Below are positions 62,603-64,000 of a DNA stretch of 64,000 bases, piece after piece. Below the pieces are notes generated by a model, which saw only the letters and a program-made list of their open reading frames with translations, did no database searches and had not been told where the DNA came from. The position numbers and the translations under genes were made by a program. The stretch covers positions 2,332,001 to 2,396,000 of the forward strand of contig NC_019903.1 in the NCBI RefSeq assembly GCF_000243135.2. Direction: 5' to 3'. The stretch's first letter is position 1. The number at the start of each line of letters is the position of its first letter. This DNA is from Desulfitobacterium dichloroeliminans LMG P-21439 (GTDB taxonomy: Bacteria > Bacillota > Desulfitobacteriia > Desulfitobacteriales > Desulfitobacteriaceae).

Positions 62603-63193
62603 TTACACTGTCAAATGATCAATCGCTTTCATAATTTGGTCCGCCGCCCATTCTCGGCGGTTTTCTACCCCTTCAGGGGCTTTAAGTTGTTCAGGACTGA
62701 TAGGAGTCCCGACGATAACTTCAATCTGACCCCATCCCCGGGTTAAGAGGTTTTGCGTGCCATTCACACGCATAGGTACAATGGGTGCCTGACTTTTTTC
62801 CATCAATAAAACCATACCTGAAAATCCTTTTTGCAATTCACCGGACTTCGAGCGTGTACCTTCAGGAAACAGACCCAAGACTTTCCCTTCCTTAAGAACC
62901 TTCAACGAATTCCGGATGGCACTTGTATCACCTTGGCCTCTCTTCACGGGAAAAGCGCCAAGGCTTTGAAAGATTCTTCCTAAAAGCACGTTCGAAAACA
63001 ATTCTTCCTTAGCCATAAAAGAAACCTCCAGCGGTACGCTACAGGCAGCCACAACCGGATCCCATACACTGACATGATTGCTTACCAAGATCGCAGGCCC
63101 GTTCTTCGGAAAGTTTTCTACCCCGTGGACTTTCCAACCCATGACTCGAAACTGCAAACGAAACACTTTTTTTAAAAAACTATATAGGCTCAT
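62603..63193 (-). CDS. plsC: 1-acyl-sn-glycerol-3-phosphate acyltransferase PlsC
   Basis: Adds the second fatty acid to make phosphatidic acid. The 196-residue protein has the acyltransferase motifs VSNHVSVWDPVV (catalytic His and Asp), AFPVKRGQGDT, LFPEGTRSKSGEL and IVPMRVNG. One hydrophobic N-terminal segment may anchor it. ATG 63193 lies 36 bases after the cmk stop, with an AGGACA site. The cmk-plsC-ispH order is common in Clostridia. Confidence 0.94.
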   Translation of the reverse strand: MSLYSFLKKVFRLQFRVMGWKVHGVENFPKNGPAILVSNHVSVWDPVVAACSVPLEVSFMAKEELFSNVLLGRIFQSLGAFPVKRGQGDTSAIRNSLKVLKEGKVLGLFPEGTRSKSGELQKGFSGMVLLMEKSQAPIVPMRVNGTQNLLTRGWGQIEVIVGTPISPEQLKAPEGVENRREWAADQIMKAIDHLTV

Positions 63194-63229
63194 TGTCCTA
63201 TCGCCTCACTTCATTGCGCTTTGACAGCC

Positions 63230-63892
63230 TCAATTGTTTATTAAGCTGATAATACGTTCGATAATCTCCTCCACACCCAAGCCCGTCGTGTCGAGCATAA
63301 TGGCATCGGCGGCCGGAACCAAGGGTGAGACTTCTCGCTGTTGATCAGTTTGGTCACGGATCTGCATATCCTGATGGACTTCTTCAAAGGAAACCATTTT
63401 CCCTGCTTTCTGCAGTTCAAGCCAACGGCGTTTTGCTCTTTCTTCTGAGGTAGCCGTTAAGAAGATTTTAAGATTCGCTTCCGGTAAGACATAGGTTCCT
63501 ATATCTCTCCCATCCATCACGACAGCTCCCCGGAGAGCTTCCCGTCGTTGTAAGTCCACTAATCTTTCTCTGACACCGGCATAGGCGGCAATGACCGATA
63601 CATTGCGAGAAACCTCAGGGGTCCGGAGAGCTTCCGTTATATCTTGTCCATCGCAATACACTCTTCTAGCTTCCGTATGATCAAGTGTGATATCGCTTTG
63701 CCAGGCCATATCTACAATTGCGCTTTCTTGATCTAAGGGGATATTTAAACTCAAAGCTTTATGAGTAATAGCCCTATACATTGCTCCAGTATCTACATAA
63801 AAAAGTCCTAACCGTTTAGCAATCCCCTTAGCAATCGTGCTTTTACCCGCACCTGCCGGACCATCGATAGCAACCTGAAGATTATCTTTCAC
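63230..63892 (-). CDS. cmk: Cytidylate kinase Cmk
   Basis: Phosphorylates CMP and dCMP. The 220-residue protein has the P-loop [17 protein letters not shown] near residue 9, [33 protein letters not shown] and RAKRRWLEL, as in the family. GTG 63892 is the start with GAGGGTG upstream. It is the first gene of the housekeeping run seen in this window; the remaining 108 bases to the window edge show no gene. Confidence 0.96.
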   Translation of the reverse strand: MKDNLQVAIDGPAGAGKSTIAKGIAKRLGLFYVDTGAMYRAITHKALSLNIPLDQESAIVDMAWQSDITLDHTEARRVYCDGQDITEALRTPEVSRNVSVIAAYAGVRERLVDLQRREALRGAVVMDGRDIGTYVLPEANLKIFLTATSEERAKRRWLELQKAGKMVSFEEVHQDMQIRDQTDQQREVSPLVPAADAIMLDTTGLGVEEIIERIISLINN

Positions 63893-64000
63893 TATTCACA
63901 CCCTCGATTTTCAATCTATTAAGAACGACATTTTATTATAGCACAAGGTCTTAAACCCTCACAATCCATTGCGGGATTTACAGTATCTAGATACTTCTAA

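Overview
The window looks like chromosome of a spore-forming, anaerobic, menaquinone-using Firmicute of the Desulfitobacterium/Desulfosporosinus type. The reasons are spore genes (a gerB-gerA-gerC operon, spoIVA), the siroheme-dependent (Ahb) heme route, a PsrBC/NrfCD-like redox module, Tat export, system II cytochrome c maturation, a corrinoid-protein reactivase and cobamide assembly genes, together with frequent TTG start codons. The genus is an inference. No species call is possible from sequence alone.

Layout. 1-3651: spore germination operon on the minus strand, its gerC end cut by the window edge. 3888-5279: AAA+ ATPase (DUF815). 5408-8213: cobalamin riboswitch, terminator and cobT-cobU-cobS. 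8371-13408: aminotransferase, signal peptidase I, diguanylate cyclase and glycerate kinase, with two tandem repeats and an unexplained palindrome-rich stretch (12061-12268). 13594-14505: yybP-ykoY manganese riboswitch and a TerC/YkoY-type Mn exporter. 14645-16477: RACE-type reactivase. 16620-21763: accessory stretch with a group IIC-like intron next to a terminator, a zinc-ribbon gene without a normal start, a small membrane protein that appears to be controlled by the nearby Crp/Fnr regulator, and an IS1380-type transposase. 22253-32108: YyaL, HD-GYP, tRNA-Leu, LarC, CBS protein, SDR, a prenyl synthase beside a DUF2600 terpene-cyclase-like gene, TatA and a ClpP-fold protease.

32313-44920 is one long minus-strand block: resB-ccsA, then met8-hemA-hemC-cobA/hemD-ahbC-hemB-ahbD-ahbAB-hemL and a small diheme cytochrome. 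It encodes every enzyme from glutamyl-tRNA to heme b by way of siroheme, plus the cytochrome c assembly machinery that uses the heme. 45301-46946 is a Tat-exported four-cluster ferredoxin with a NrfD-type membrane partner and no catalytic subunit. 47318-50349 is hepS-like, tatC, tatB, hepT, joining quinone side-chain synthesis with Tat export. 50594-53807 holds speD, a small unknown gene, tRNA-Pro, an ACT-domain protein and spoIVA. 54156-63892 is a conserved housekeeping run read right to left: cmk, plsC, ispH-S1 fusion, ftsW/rodA-type gene, a membrane protein, DUF512 radical SAM, der, plsY, gpsA.

Regulation visible in the sequence: two metal/cofactor riboswitches with intrinsic terminators, two CRP-like palindromes (one centred near -41.5 of a predicted promoter), a consensus promoter for tRNA-Leu, and many hairpin terminators.
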